A DNA stretch of 64,000 nucleotides from Caenorhabditis remanei (lineage: Eukaryota > Nematoda > Chromadorea > Rhabditida > Rhabditidae): the NCBI RefSeq assembly GCF_010183535.1, contig NC_071328.1, positions 9,610,001-9,674,000 on the forward strand. Direction: 5' to 3'. The notes under the pieces were generated by a model. That model made no database searches. It had not been told where the DNA came from and worked only from the letters and a program-made list of their open reading frames with translations. The position numbers and the translations under genes were made by a program. Positions 1-11,230 of this stretch are shown here, piece after piece; positions within the stretch are counted from its first letter, which is position 1, and the number at the start of each line of letters is the position of its first letter.

Positions 1-128
1 GCCTCCCTATCTTCAAATTTAAAGTCCAGATATGATCAATCTCGCTTTCTTAAAAAATAAAAATAAATAAAGAAGATAAAGAAGATAAAGCCAAACAAAT
101 TTATGATCTCACAGTAACCCATTTTCAG

Positions 129-480
129 CTCGTCGACTACAAAGGCGAATATACAGCAGCTCATCCCGCTATTCAAGCATTCTGGAAAGCTTTCTTCGCA
201 TTAGACGAAGAAGAACGGAAGAAGTTCCTTCAATTTTTAAGTGGATCAACTCGTCTTCCTCTTGCTGGAATGAAAGAATTGAAGGCTGTAATTCAGCCAT
301 CGTCTCCAGAAGTATGTAGAAAATCTCTACCTACCTTCACTAATAAACTTTTTTCAGTCACTTCCTGTTGCTCATACTTGCTTCAATCTTCTGGATCTTC
401 CAAACATTTCGGACGATGTCGAAATGCTCCGACGTCTTCGGATTTCTATTGAACATACCGAAGGATTCACGCTTGTCTGA
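129..480 (+). CDS. herc-1: HECT-domain E3 ubiquitin ligase, C-terminal end (partial)
   Basis: These are the last two exons (129-311 and 358-480, joined in phase 0) of a gene that begins outside the window; 1-128 is intron ending in TTTTCAG. The translation is the C-lobe of a HECT domain: an FW pair before DEEERKKFLQF, then GSTRLPLAGM, and after the intron LPVAHTCFNLLDLP. The cysteine in HTCFNLLDLP is the family's catalytic thioester residue, and the protein ends in EGFTLV, as many HECT proteins do. HECT ligases accept ubiquitin from an E2 on this cysteine and pass it to the substrate. The HECT call is firm. The herc-1 name rests mainly on recalled synteny with an NME6-like gene and grh-1 in C. 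elegans and is less certain. Confidence 0.85.
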
Positions 481-829
481 GACATACTCAATTTGTTGTA
501 CAGTTTCTACTTATTTTTTCCTACTTCCCTCTTACTTGGTCACATTACTTTTTGGTTTCCAAATTTTGAGTCACATTTTTCTCTTTTTTTCGTGGAGGTC
601 CTCTCTGTGATAATTTTTCTTTTCGCTTTTAAAATCAAATTTTTCTATCATCCTTTTCGTTTTAGTTCGTTTTACCAATATTTTTAATTTTAGTATTCTT
701 TTTTGTCTATAAATGTATCAATTCCACTTCTTTATATGCTCCAAAAGGTGCTCCCATCCACTTTTTATCTATTGTTAATTTAGAATTATCTCTTCTGAAA
801 TAAACTGTTTTTCAGGCACTGTGGAGGCT
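481..829 (+). other. Short gap between HECT gene and NME6-like gene
   Basis: A 349-nt T-rich spacer with no coding evidence. It ends in an acceptor (TTTTTCAG, ending at 815) 14 nt before the next ATG. Same-strand genes this close with an acceptor just before the start fit a worm operon whose downstream transcript is trans-spliced. This is inferred from spacing only. Confidence 0.4.
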
Positions 830-2052
830 ATGACCTCGAAGTTCCTAGTCGTTTTAAAACCGGAAATTGTGGCACATCGAGTTTTGACACAGGTAAATCA
901 AAAGTCTAGACAAACTATAGACTAAACTTAAACTTGTACTAGTCGGGCACAGAAAATTATGTTATTTTTCTTTTCTCGAAGTCCCTGATCTCCAATTTTA
1001 TAATCCTAAACAATCATTTCATTCCCCCTCTTCCTTTTTCTCTTTTCCATTTGCCCATCCTTTCTTTTTGTCACTTTCACTTTCACTCTGAATTTGAATT
1101 TATTCGACGGAATCCGAAACTTTTCCGCCGATTTCATTGTCATTGTGTGTGTGAGTGAGTAGCCGACGATGCGAATCGGTGCGTTGCAGAAGAAGGAGAA
1201 GCTGTAGAAGGATGGATTAAATGGACATGGATAGAGAGAGACGCGGAAAGTTTTCCGCGTCGAAAACGAGGTCAAGTTATCGGTCCGCTCTTCAGGAATA
1301 TAGGTCACTTGCAAGGGTTGGCGGCGCCTTTCTTTTCACTTTTCAAAACACTTTCACTCATTTAAAACTGGATTTTGTCCAATAAAAGAAGACCGTCCCT
1401 TTCTCAATTCTCTCGTTAGCCTCTCATTTGTGTGTCGCTTCTCTTTTTAAATGGAAGCAATCAGTTAATTAAATTAATTATATTGTCAAGGAGAGGAACC
1501 GATAACATAACAAACAGCCAAGTTCTGGTAGAATGATTAATTTGAAGACAAAGAAGAAGAGATAAGAAAATGAATGAAGTGATTAATCACGTAGTATCTG
1601 AAATGGGAGAGATAAGATCAGATTTGACAAACCGTCAAATGAGTTTGAAAAGGTTGGCAGTGTGTCTGGGAAGACCAATAACATGAATACAGTAATCTTG
1701 ATGAACATTTTTGCAGGTTGCCCTCTCGGAACTTCGCAAAAATGGAATTGAAATCGAGGAAATGCGACAAATGAGAATTGATGGCACATTGGCAAAGAGT
1801 TTGTATAAACAACACGAGGGAAAATTCTTCTATGATCGGCTTGTTCGTCATATTTCAAGTGGAGATGTAATTGCAATGAGAGTCAATGGAAATGCTAGAA
1901 AATGTATTGGGTCAAGTCGTCTTTGGCCGAGAATGGAGCCTCCGGTTCAACCGATTCGACAGAAATTCGCACTTTCAGATGTTCGGAATGTCGCCCATGC
2001 GAGTGATGAAGATGTAGCTCAGAATGAATTGGAACTCTTTCGACTTTTGTAA
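830..2052 (+). CDS. NME6-like nucleoside diphosphate kinase
   Basis: Two exons, 830-892 and 1717-2052, joined in phase 0, give 132 residues starting MTSKFLVVLKPEIVAHRVL. The NDK-type order is visible: LKPEIVAHR at the N-terminus, YKQHEGKFFYDRLV, an SSGDVIAMRV strand, and the active-site segment RNVAHASD, which keeps the phosphorylated histidine. The closest relative I recognise is the NME6 group (HEGRFFYQRLV and TRNTTHGSD in human). Members transfer the gamma phosphate between nucleotides; NME6 is linked to mitochondria in animals, but no targeting peptide is obvious here. The intron (893-1716) is long for this locus and holds no open exon that I can support. A poly(A) signal AATAAA lies at 2146-2151. 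The gene converges with grh-1. Confidence 0.85.
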
Positions 2053-2811
2053 ATATCTGTTTCAGAATAACTACTTTGTTGTACTGAACTTTTTAGAATT
2101 CGGTTAATAACTTATGTGCCTTCTGTGCATTGACGATGAAAGGAAAATAAATTATTTCAATTTTTATTGATTTTTTAATCAACTTTTTTTTTCTTTTCGA
2201 TTCAAGAGAAAACAAAATAATACAGAGAGAAATAATGTACATAATTGAAAAAGTGAACTGGGAGTGTTGATTTTATTGAAATAGGGAAGAAACAGAAACG
2301 GAGAAATGCGAGGTATTTGAGGGGATTTTGGGGGAAATCGTATTGAGAATAGGGCTGAAACAAGTGAATTCTGAAATATCACAAATCGATCACATAAATT
2401 GGAAAAGAATGAAAGATTTCTGGTAATTGGGAAGTGGGGAAAACTCGTGCTGAATACTATTTTTGATGCTGGAAAACTGGAAAACTGTGCTTATTAATTT
2501 ACATGGATTATGATTTTTCTATATCTATTTTAGGCGGCGAGAATTTCGAATTTCTTGAAAATAATTAGGATTATTGATATACTTGAATAACCGGAAAACT
2601 CTGGAAAGGTGGGGTGATTCGGATGGAAAGAGATGGTGCAGCGGAGGTGGCGGAGGCTAGAAACGGCTAGAAACGAATAGGGCGATTACGGTAGATAAAT
2701 TGATGAAAGAGAAGGAAAATGAGCAAGAGATCAGAAAGAAATGAAAGACTGAATGTGAGGAAGAAAAAGAAGAAAAGGGAAAGAAAAGGGAAACCTTAAT
2801 AGGTCAGTCAA

Positions 2812-5800
2812 CTATGAGTTGGAATACGCATTCTGATTTGGGGCAGCAACTTCAATCAATGTCGCTGCTGTTGATCCATCAGCTGCATGCTCCACGTCGA
2901 TGATGAAAGTATCTTCATTACAATATAAACGGAGCATTTCATCGTCCACTTTCACTGTTATTCCTTTTGCACACCGTTTATAGACACCGGACATCTGAAA
3001 TTTATAGATTTGCATCATAGATTTTATTACGTTTTTTTATTCTCATCTAAAACCAATCCCCTCTCTCATCTCATTCCTTCTGGATCCCTTTCTCTCTCTC
3101 CAGTTACTCTTCTTTATTTGAACTTTTCATCCTTCTCCTCTTTTTCATAATCTCATATATTTTCCTTTCTTTTTTCGAAAATATCCCCCCATTTATGTGC
3201 AACACAAAAATTCTTTCCCAGCTTCTTCTCTTTATGTTTTCCCTCAAGAAGAACTGTTCTATTTTCTCTCTTCTCATTTCTATTCTTGTCTCGCATCGAA
3301 TTTCGAAATAAACAGAGAAAAGTTCAGAGAGAAAGAGAGCCCAAAGGGAGGGGGTCATTCAAATGTTCTTACCAACAAAAACACACAACAATCGGAGAGA
3401 AAAAGAGAGAGCTATTCTTAGCAATCGGAGTGACCTCACGCCGACGGAACGGTCAACGGCTCGCCCTCTCTCTCTCTCTTTTCTAGAGTTCTGTGAGCAG
3501 AAAACTCCGATTTATTGCTCTTTTGTTATGTCTATGTCTCTTGAAAGATGAGAGAAATGCACTTTTTCGGAGTTAAAATAAGACTGAGAGCACCCGAAAT
3601 AACCTCAACCAAAAACCTCTAAACCAACATAACACTGGGTGGTCAAAAGGTTAAGTACAGATGGACTCCGAAAGTGTCTGGCGATTGGGAATGGAGTCTA
3701 GAGAGGAAGAGAAAAAAATGAGTAAGGGATTTGAGAGAGTAGAGTGGGACACTTCGACAAGGATTTTTCATTAAAAAACAGCTAGAAATTAAGAAAAACA
3801 CGGTTTGAGAGACTTATGAAACCGGTTTCATGTATACATTTTGAACTCAAAACTGTAAAATCTTCAGATGAAACTAATAACTTATGGGAGCAATTAAATT
3901 CCTAAAGTATTCTTACCTTCTCAGGATCAGCTCCGAATTTATTGGCAATCGCCAATGCCAAACCAGCAAGAGATGATGGAACGACGTGGAGGGGTTGATA
4001 GATTTGTTCATCTCGTTTTCGGACATACAGCATTACTGAAATATTGTCTCATTCCAATATTGTTTTATATCACAATCATATTCAGAATAAAAACTCGCTT
4101 CATTGAACCATTCCTATGCTCAATAAAGCGTGTTTCCATTCTCAGAGCATTCAACAAACGCGCTCTACTGTGCACACGTACTACTAACCGTAGAGCGCAC
4201 TTGCATCATCACGGACAATCAACTCACTCCGCTCGGAAGGTCGAGGCCTTTTGGCGATTGGTTCGATTTCAGACATATCAAAACTTAGACTTGTACTATC
4301 CACGTATCGATTATCAAACTCTTCTGGAGCAATGAAAAGAGCAGCAGGTTTATCCAGTTCTCTCATGTGATAGAATTCACTTCGTTCACATTGTTCATGA
4401 TATTCTCCATCGGACTTCTTTCTTCCACCGGATAGAACTCCTGCAGATGCGAATTCTGAATAATGGGTGAAATGTTTGATGACTGTGTGATATGGTGGAG
4501 AGGGTTAGAACATTAAGAAAGTAAAATTCGAAAGCTGTTCATCAATATACGCTCCATTGCTAACTAGTAAGTTGTGCAACAGAGCGGATTTGAGATGATC
4601 GGATGTTAACTGTATTCAAAAGAGTTAAAGTAACATGTAACATGTAGAGTTAAATATTTCAAAGAAGGTACACAGGTATAGTCAAGTTCGGTTGGTTTAA
4701 ATTTTGTTAGAACAGAGATGATGATGAGTTATTAAAAGCATAAACAGGGACAATCAATGAAAAGTTTCAAACATTACCTTGTGCTCTTCTCTTCTCATCT
4801 CGTCGATTTTCGTGCAACATTTTTCGATTAGCTCCCTAGAAAAAGTGATGGACGTTGGACTCACATATAAAAGCGTTGGCTGGATAGGATTACTGTAACA
4901 CTGACAAGAAAACGACACGACGAAGACAAAGAAACAACACGGACTTTCTGGTTAATAGCTGATCTGGACACTACTCAGTAAAAGACGAAAACGACGTTAA
5001 AAGATAATGAGACATGTAGAAAGAGTGAGATTACTGTACCTTGATTTTTTCGTTTGGCCGCTCGTTTGTCTTCGTCGCGAAGTTTTCGCTCAGCCCCCTA
5101 GTTTCAAAAAGAATTGAATAGGAATGAAGTAATGAATTTGACTAGAAAATGACTAGGGGCGAAAACTCACTTTATCACAGAAAACTTTAATTTGACAGTA
5201 TCCCCGATGGAATGGAGTCTTGTCGTTTTCTCCGTCATATGTATCGATTTGGACGTGGAGTGGAAGACCTTTGACACCTTTTTGAGTTGAGAAATCAGTG
5301 GAAAGACATTGGACAGCTATCGAAATCTGAAGGAAATGGAATTATGAGTATCGAAATAGAAGAAGAGAGTGTGGCCATAGATAAGACGCAGATAGCTAGA
5401 CGATCTGACTTCCTCCGTCTCCGTGCTCAACAGAATCTCATCTAATCTCATACCTTGACTCCCCCATTCTGATCAGACGGATTCCAGTAAAACTGCACTG
5501 CATTGTTTCCAATTTCCTCAATTTGTCCGATCATTCCTGAACTATTTTTGCTGTCCACTTCCAGAATTCTTTGCTTCGAAACGTGTTGACGGGCATGCCA
5601 TGACTGCCACGTTTTGATCTCTTCTTCGTATGTTTTGTCTTCTCGAAACACAACCATCAGTTGACTCTGAAAGATGGAAATCTTGAGCTCGAGTAGTTTT
5701 TCAATCTTTGTCTAGATAATCTGAAATCAAAAACTCACTTTCACAGTTTGACTCTTCAAACATTTACTAATATCAGGAATGTAATCCAGTGATACTGTGT

Positions 5801-7035
5801 AGAATTGTCCCTTATTCACATATGTCATTCGATCGTCATCTCTTCGTACTGACGTGGAAATTGGAGCTTCCAAAACATATTGAAATCCGAGATTATTGTG
5901 TCTGAAATAATGAAACCATTTCGTACGGTTTTCCATGCATTTTTCAGTATTTTTCATCCTAATCAGCTTATTATTTTTGTCTATCGGATATTGCGACAAT
6001 GAGTCAAAGTTATTGTGAAACATTGGGAATTGGAAGAGAAATTTTTTGATTTTATTCGAATCATAAAATTCATGGAAAGGGAGTTTTTATGGGAAAACGA
6101 AATGACAATGGACAGAATTGTAATTGGATTGTAAAAGAGAGAATGAGAGATCCGATTTGCCACGTCATAAAAAATTATGTGGAAGAAAAAAGAAGAGAAA
6201 GTTGGATCGAAGGGTTTTTCAGGAGTCTGAAATGACGGCTAGTTTGCAAACTGGTCATCATTGATGGGTTCGGTAATTTACTTTTTTACGATGTCAAAAA
6301 TTTCATGAAAAATAAAAATTGTAGCAGGGATAGATTTGTTGAAAAAGAGAACTTTCATGTGGACAATTGAACGGATTGCTTTTTTTGGGGTTCATTTTTT
6401 ATTTGGATCGGATGGACATAATGTTATACCTCATCTTTTTTTTTTGAAACTTCAAAATGAAAAACTCACATTTTTGGGATAATAAGAGGTGAATCTCGAT
6501 GACTCAATGTTCGTTCACTACTCCTTTCCAACATATTACTTCCATCGGCATTGGTAAAAAACTCTTCTTTCGTATTCGCCAGTAAACTAATATCTTGTCC
6601 AATTCCAGAGTCCACTGGAGATGGCATATCTCCTCCTTTAAATACAATTCTCTCATTTTCAGATATTTGTTGGTATTGTTGACTTGTTGAACTCCTTTGA
6701 TATGCAACGTTCGAGTATGCTGATGTATCCATTTGTCGTCCCCAATCGGGTTGTTGTTGAATATTATTCGTCAGAATTGTATTCGTATAATAGAAATTCG
6801 GAGTTGCTTGAGATGATATCAGTTGAGGTGTTGCATACGATGTTTCATACATTCTATGATACGATTGGACTGGAATTGCAGCCTGGTAATAACCGTCTAA
6901 TGTTTGCATCTTTGTGAGATCTTGAATGTTTGAAGACGTTATGTCCAACGGTTCATTTTTCGGAAATTCGAGTTGACGACCTCCGGGCGGTGCAGTTTTA
7001 ATTACTGATGTCTGTTCCAATTGGAATTGAGACAT
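2812..7035 (-). CDS. grh-1: Grainyhead/CP2-family transcription factor
   Basis: Eight coding exons per transcript: 7035-6470, 5901-5739, 5666-5454, 5326-5171, one of 5097-5040 or 4835-4778, 4455-4189, 4035-3917 and 2994-2812. Phases agree and give 574 residues. Exon 1 encodes a Ser/Gln/Tyr-rich N-terminus like an activation region. Exons 2-4 encode the DNA-binding domain: [35 protein letters not shown], and [20 protein letters not shown]. The C-terminus ([18 protein letters not shown], then [20 protein letters not shown]) matches the family's ubiquitin-like dimerisation region. Grainyhead proteins bind AACCGGTT sites and control epidermal barrier genes. An acceptor lies just upstream of the ATG (about 7067). 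Further 5' exons or isoforms in the 5-kb upstream region are possible but not visible. Confidence 0.92.
3816..3831. promoter_or_regulatory. Perfect palindromic Grainyhead-type site in grh-1 intron
   Basis: ATGAAACCGGTTTCAT is a 16-bp perfect palindrome whose centre, AAACCGGTTT, matches the known Grainyhead consensus AACCGGTT. It lies in the last intron of grh-1. Autoregulation is an inference. Confidence 0.5.
4778..4835 (-). other. grh-1: grh-1 alternative exon, downstream copy
   Basis: A second 58-nt exon with the same phases (0 in, 1 out), acceptor TTTTTCTAG and donor CAAG|GTAATG. It encodes [19 protein letters not shown], 10 of 19 identical to the upstream copy. Using both exons reads G-GG AGC TAA, a stop; skipping both also shifts the frame. 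The pair therefore behaves as mutually exclusive exons produced by tandem exon duplication. Confidence 0.85.
5040..5097 (-). other. grh-1: grh-1 alternative exon, upstream copy
   Basis: A 58-nt exon with acceptor TTGAAACTAG and donor CAAG|GTACAG, encoding [19 protein letters not shown] plus one base. It enters in phase 0 and leaves in phase 1. This residue pattern (GAERK.RDE..RAAKRK) is the one conserved in fly Grainyhead at the end of the DNA-binding domain, so this is probably the ancestral version. Confidence 0.85.
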
Positions 7036-9159
7036 TGTGTAAAGGAGAGAGCGAGCTCTAGATCTCTGAAAAAGAGAAGAAAATTAGGAATTGAATAAGA
7101 GGAGATCACGATGAGAAAGGGTGGAGTTTTTGAAGAAAAATAGCATCAAAATGAATTGGGGAGAAACGGAAAACTATCTGTTCAAAAAAGAAAATATTGA
7201 TTCAAAATGAAATTTTGTGTTGTTCAATGGGTTTTGGCAACACTGGGATGTCTTCAAAAAGAGTAAGTGAAAGCTCAGGAAGCGAGATTCAATGAGTAGA
7301 GTTTGAAAGATATTGTTGAGAAGAGCCGAGGAAGAAAGAAAATAGGTTTCGTTTCATTACAGTAATTATTATCTGTACAGGTATGATGAGGTTCCAAGAA
7401 GAAGTTGAGTTAGTTTGAATCAACAACTGTGACAAGTTTTGAAGGATTGAGTCTCGACAGTCCTCCCTATTGAGGTTGCAGAACAGTCATTTATTGTTTT
7501 TATCCCTGGATTTCTCTACTATTAGCTGACCTATCCCCAACTGATTTCACCAATATTCTTTAAAGTTCTATTCGTTTCCCTGATTGTGTGTCTCATTGTC
7601 TTCTCTAAAAACACACGATTTCATTTGTCTCCTCAGAAAAGGAACGTACCATTCTTCTACCTACTAGAAACCTGTTTTCTTATTCCTCCTTCTTTCATTT
7701 CATCCCTCATTTCTTCATTAAAAGTGTGACCTTGCTTGTTTTTCTTTCATTTTCTTCCACTGTTATCCTCCTTTTTTCATTGACAAAAGACATCGTTTTG
7801 CCACGTCATAAGATGAGAATTTTGAAAAGTTGAAAAAGAGGAAAAAGAACAATGGTTAGAATAATAATAATAATGAAAGAAAAGGAAAATCGATGTCATA
7901 ATAATAATAATAAGGTGAAGGAGAAGAGGAGGAATTGGAGTAAAAGTGAAACTATGTCTCCTGAAGAATATAAAGATGATGTGGTCGATGAAATGAATAA
8001 TAATAAGAAGAAGTGAAAGATGAAGAGGATGAAGCATCAGGTGCAATGAACCCAATTATTAGTTATAGGTTAGAAGAAGAGAAAGATGTAAAAGAAGTTT
8101 CATGCGAGGATGGTATCTAGGGAGTAACTAGGGAAATGGGGGAAAGATTAGATGTTAAACGTTGGAAAGGAAGAAGGGAAATATAATACAAAATATTCTT
8201 AGGAATACTGGAAATCTATCTAAATCTTGTGATGAGCTGTACTATTAAAACAGATAACGACAGAAACATAAAATACAGTGAACTTGGAAAATCAGAGTAC
8301 TGTAAGTGTTGCATATGCTTTAAATTGAGAACTGCTATCATTGGACCATCGTTATTACGAGATATTCAGAAGGAGACTCAGAGAAAGAACCGTCAGGAGA
8401 CCACCGATTGACCAAAAATAGATGAGAACTGTTTGAGAGTTTTCGAAAACTTCGGAGTTGCGAAATATTGGAATTCTATGAACAGTAGATGTTCAACAAC
8501 AGTTATATGAGAGGAACTTAAACTAAAAACAGAGATTTCACAAACGAATAACTTTTTTAAAGAAAAATTATCAATACCAAGATATACAAAGGCATAAACA
8601 TGGAAAATTGAGTAGGAAAGGGTTTTCAATAAAGTTTGACGAATATCGGAAGCTTTTTTGGCAGACCTAATTGTTGAAAAGTTTAACAATCACTAGACCG
8701 AATTGAGAGCTCATTTGGTGAAATGGATGGAGCAGATTCTTCGATAACTGAAGGAATTTTAGGGAGCCGAAATTCGGAAGTTATCGAAACCGGAACTACC
8801 TGGGGCTGTGATTATTCAAAATCCGGTGATAAGAGTTTCAAGAGTTTCATTTCTTAGCCTGTGGACCTCATCAGATTCTTCTAGTGAGTTCAAATGAATC
8901 TGTAGTTGTCTCTATGTTACATTATGATCTGCTCTTCCCTCCGTTCTCCCATAAGCCCACATAAGTTATTATCGTTCATGTTCATTACAATTTCAATAGT
9001 GGACACTCAGATCAAGTATCTTTCTGATTGGGAAGGACAGGTAAAGCAACCTGTTTGGTAGGGTTGAGAAGAGGTCAAAAAAGTATAAGAGAGAGAGTAG
9101 AGGGGGGTTGAGAGAGAGAACGAACGGAAAAACTAGAAACTTGGGAACTGGAAACTCGA

Positions 9160-9500
9160 AAACTAGAAACCGGTGGGTCAAAAACAGGACCCGCCATCGG
9201 GGGACCTCTCGCCTCAAAAAACCGGAGAGGCAAAAGAAGTTGTCGAGAGATGGTGGTCCAGCTTCTCGTCCTCTCTTCCAATACAGAGACTGGACAAGAA
9301 CCGGTGTGCGCCCCGCGCCGCGGTAGATCAGAGGAGCGCTCATACACAAGCATCCGGTTCTTCAGTCTCTCCCTCTGTTGCCTCTGGAACCCGCCCAGTC
9401 GTAGATCGGAGAGGGGAGTAGCCACCACCCCAAGCAGCCGTCAGCTGCTGGCTGCTGAGGCGACCAAGACTGGCAAACACGAAAAACCGGCCCCCGGGAC
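9160..9500. promoter_or_regulatory. GC-rich island with clustered Grainyhead-like motifs
   Basis: This stretch is GC-rich in an otherwise AT-rich locus. Motifs: AAACCGGT (9167-9174), AAACCGGA (9219-9226), AACCGGT (9299-9305), CCGGTTC (9354-9360) and AAACCGG (9484-9490). More lie at 10724-10730 (CCGGTTT) and 10785-10792 (ACCGGTTT). It could be a distal grh-1 promoter or enhancer with autoregulatory sites. No transcript start can be seen. Confidence 0.4.
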
Positions 9501-11144
9501 GTCCAGAGAGGGAGGCTTGCTTTCTCACTCTCTCTTCATTTCTTCCCGCGGGAAACAGAGAGAGAAATAGATGAAATTTCACAAAAGATGCCCCGCCCAC
9601 TATTCACCGATTCGCTCTTCAATTCAGATGCCCCGCCCATTATTTGTGTGTCTCTATGTTTGTTAGGGGGAGTGGAAATGTCTAAAAGTATCTCCTTGTC
9701 GAATATCTTCTTACGATAACAACACAAGACTGATCCTTCTCTTTATTGATCCTTTCTTCTGAAGAATTAGGCCAGATTCCATTCTCTTCTTCTCCTTATC
9801 AATCCATTTTGGAGCGTCTTCGTCAGTTTTTATGATGATCCCCTTATCTTTTTTATCACTTCTTCTTTTTCTCTCTCTCTTTCTTTATATTCTCTCATCA
9901 ACCTCTCTCTTCTTATCACTTCATCTTAGCTTCATCTCTTCTGATAAAGAAGAAGAAGAAGCTTCAATTGGGATACTGTACATCATCTATTTTCCTTTTT
10001 GACAACAATAATGACGATGTGAATGGATGACTGTGATGGTCACGATGATGATGATGATGATGATCAGAGAGTGAAAGGATCAGGGATATTCCATCGAAGG
10101 GATTACTGTAGAATTGAGCTTACGGCGTGAGAGAAGAGAAACTATTGAATCATTTCTGAAATATTCCAACTCTAACTCTTCTATTACAAATCTGGTTCCT
10201 TCAGAACCTTGAAATCTGGATGTCGAGGAAATTACTCGTTTTTTATGAACCTTTCATACAAATTACGACAATTATTTGAAGAACCATTCACAAAATGAAC
10301 TCTCCTCATCTATAAATGACTACTTTCAGTATTAAATTTCTCTAGATCAACCTACAGTACCAAAACCTAATTTTTGAAAGTGTGACGCAGAAAATGAAGA
10401 CTTTCTGTAATTGTCTATTTTACCAAAACTTAGAGACACACCTCATTCCTTCTGGTAGGACATAGATTAATCGAAAGTTGTTTATCTGTGAACTGCGTAA
10501 ATCTTCTCTCTCTCTCTCGAAAATTCTGTTCTTGAACAGAACAGTTTGTTACCTTCTATTGCCTGATAGAAATTCGCAGAATTCTCAGAGCCTTCTGTAA
10601 CCGTCTCTCGCCGTTCAAATCCTTCTTTGTTCTGCACCCTCCCATCAATATCTCCACTTTGCGCATCTTGATCCTCAGCTTTCGTTTCTTTGCTAAATCG
10701 CATGCATTCTCCTTCCGAAAAATCCGGTTTCTCGTTATCCCACCTCGCTGTCTATGGCTATGGTTAGCCAGGTTACGAGACACTACCGGTTTCCTCCTTC
10801 GTCCAATATGACCGTCCGTCTTCTGGTTAGGAGATGGTCGAACCGAAAGGGCAAATCGACGAAACCTGTTCCCGAAATTGAAATTGACCTCCTACACTTT
10901 ACTTTCTCTACTTTGTTCGAGTTTTTATCTTTTTTCCTTTTTCTTCTTCTTAGTTTTTAACAATCTATTCATTTCAGGAAACTCTACTCCTCGAATCGGA
11001 AAAAAATAATTAAAATTTTAAATTTTTAAAGATTTCAGAACTATTCTCATTCGGCTCAATAAATGTTGTTTTAATAAAAATTGAATTGACATCTTTGCAT
11101 TTATGATTTCCATTGCTAAACTGAATGAACACTATTTAATGGAG

Positions 11145-11230
11145 CTATTCACGTCCGGAAAAAAAACGGAAAAACAGTTTTTTCGGTGAACGAATAGAGG
11201 TAAATAACGTTCTTTTCCGGACGTGAATAG
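11145..11230. repeat. Small inverted-repeat element
   Basis: CTATTCACGTCCGGAAAA at 11145-11162 is repeated in inverted form as TTTTCCGGACGTGAATAG at 11213-11230, an 18-bp arm pair around about 50 bp. The outer CTATTCACG recurs in the inverted elements near 17844 and (as TTATTCACG) 37352. Confidence 0.7.

Noticed and set aside
8993..9600. Several overlapping 70-118 codon frames on both strands in the GC-rich island
   Set aside because: Low stop-codon frequency from GC-rich sequence explains them; there are no domains and no plausible splice structure, and the composition differs from neighbouring proteins.
10040..10062. GAT tandem run as a possible CRISPR or structured repeat
   Set aside because: It is a simple trinucleotide microsatellite in a nuclear genome, with no spacers.
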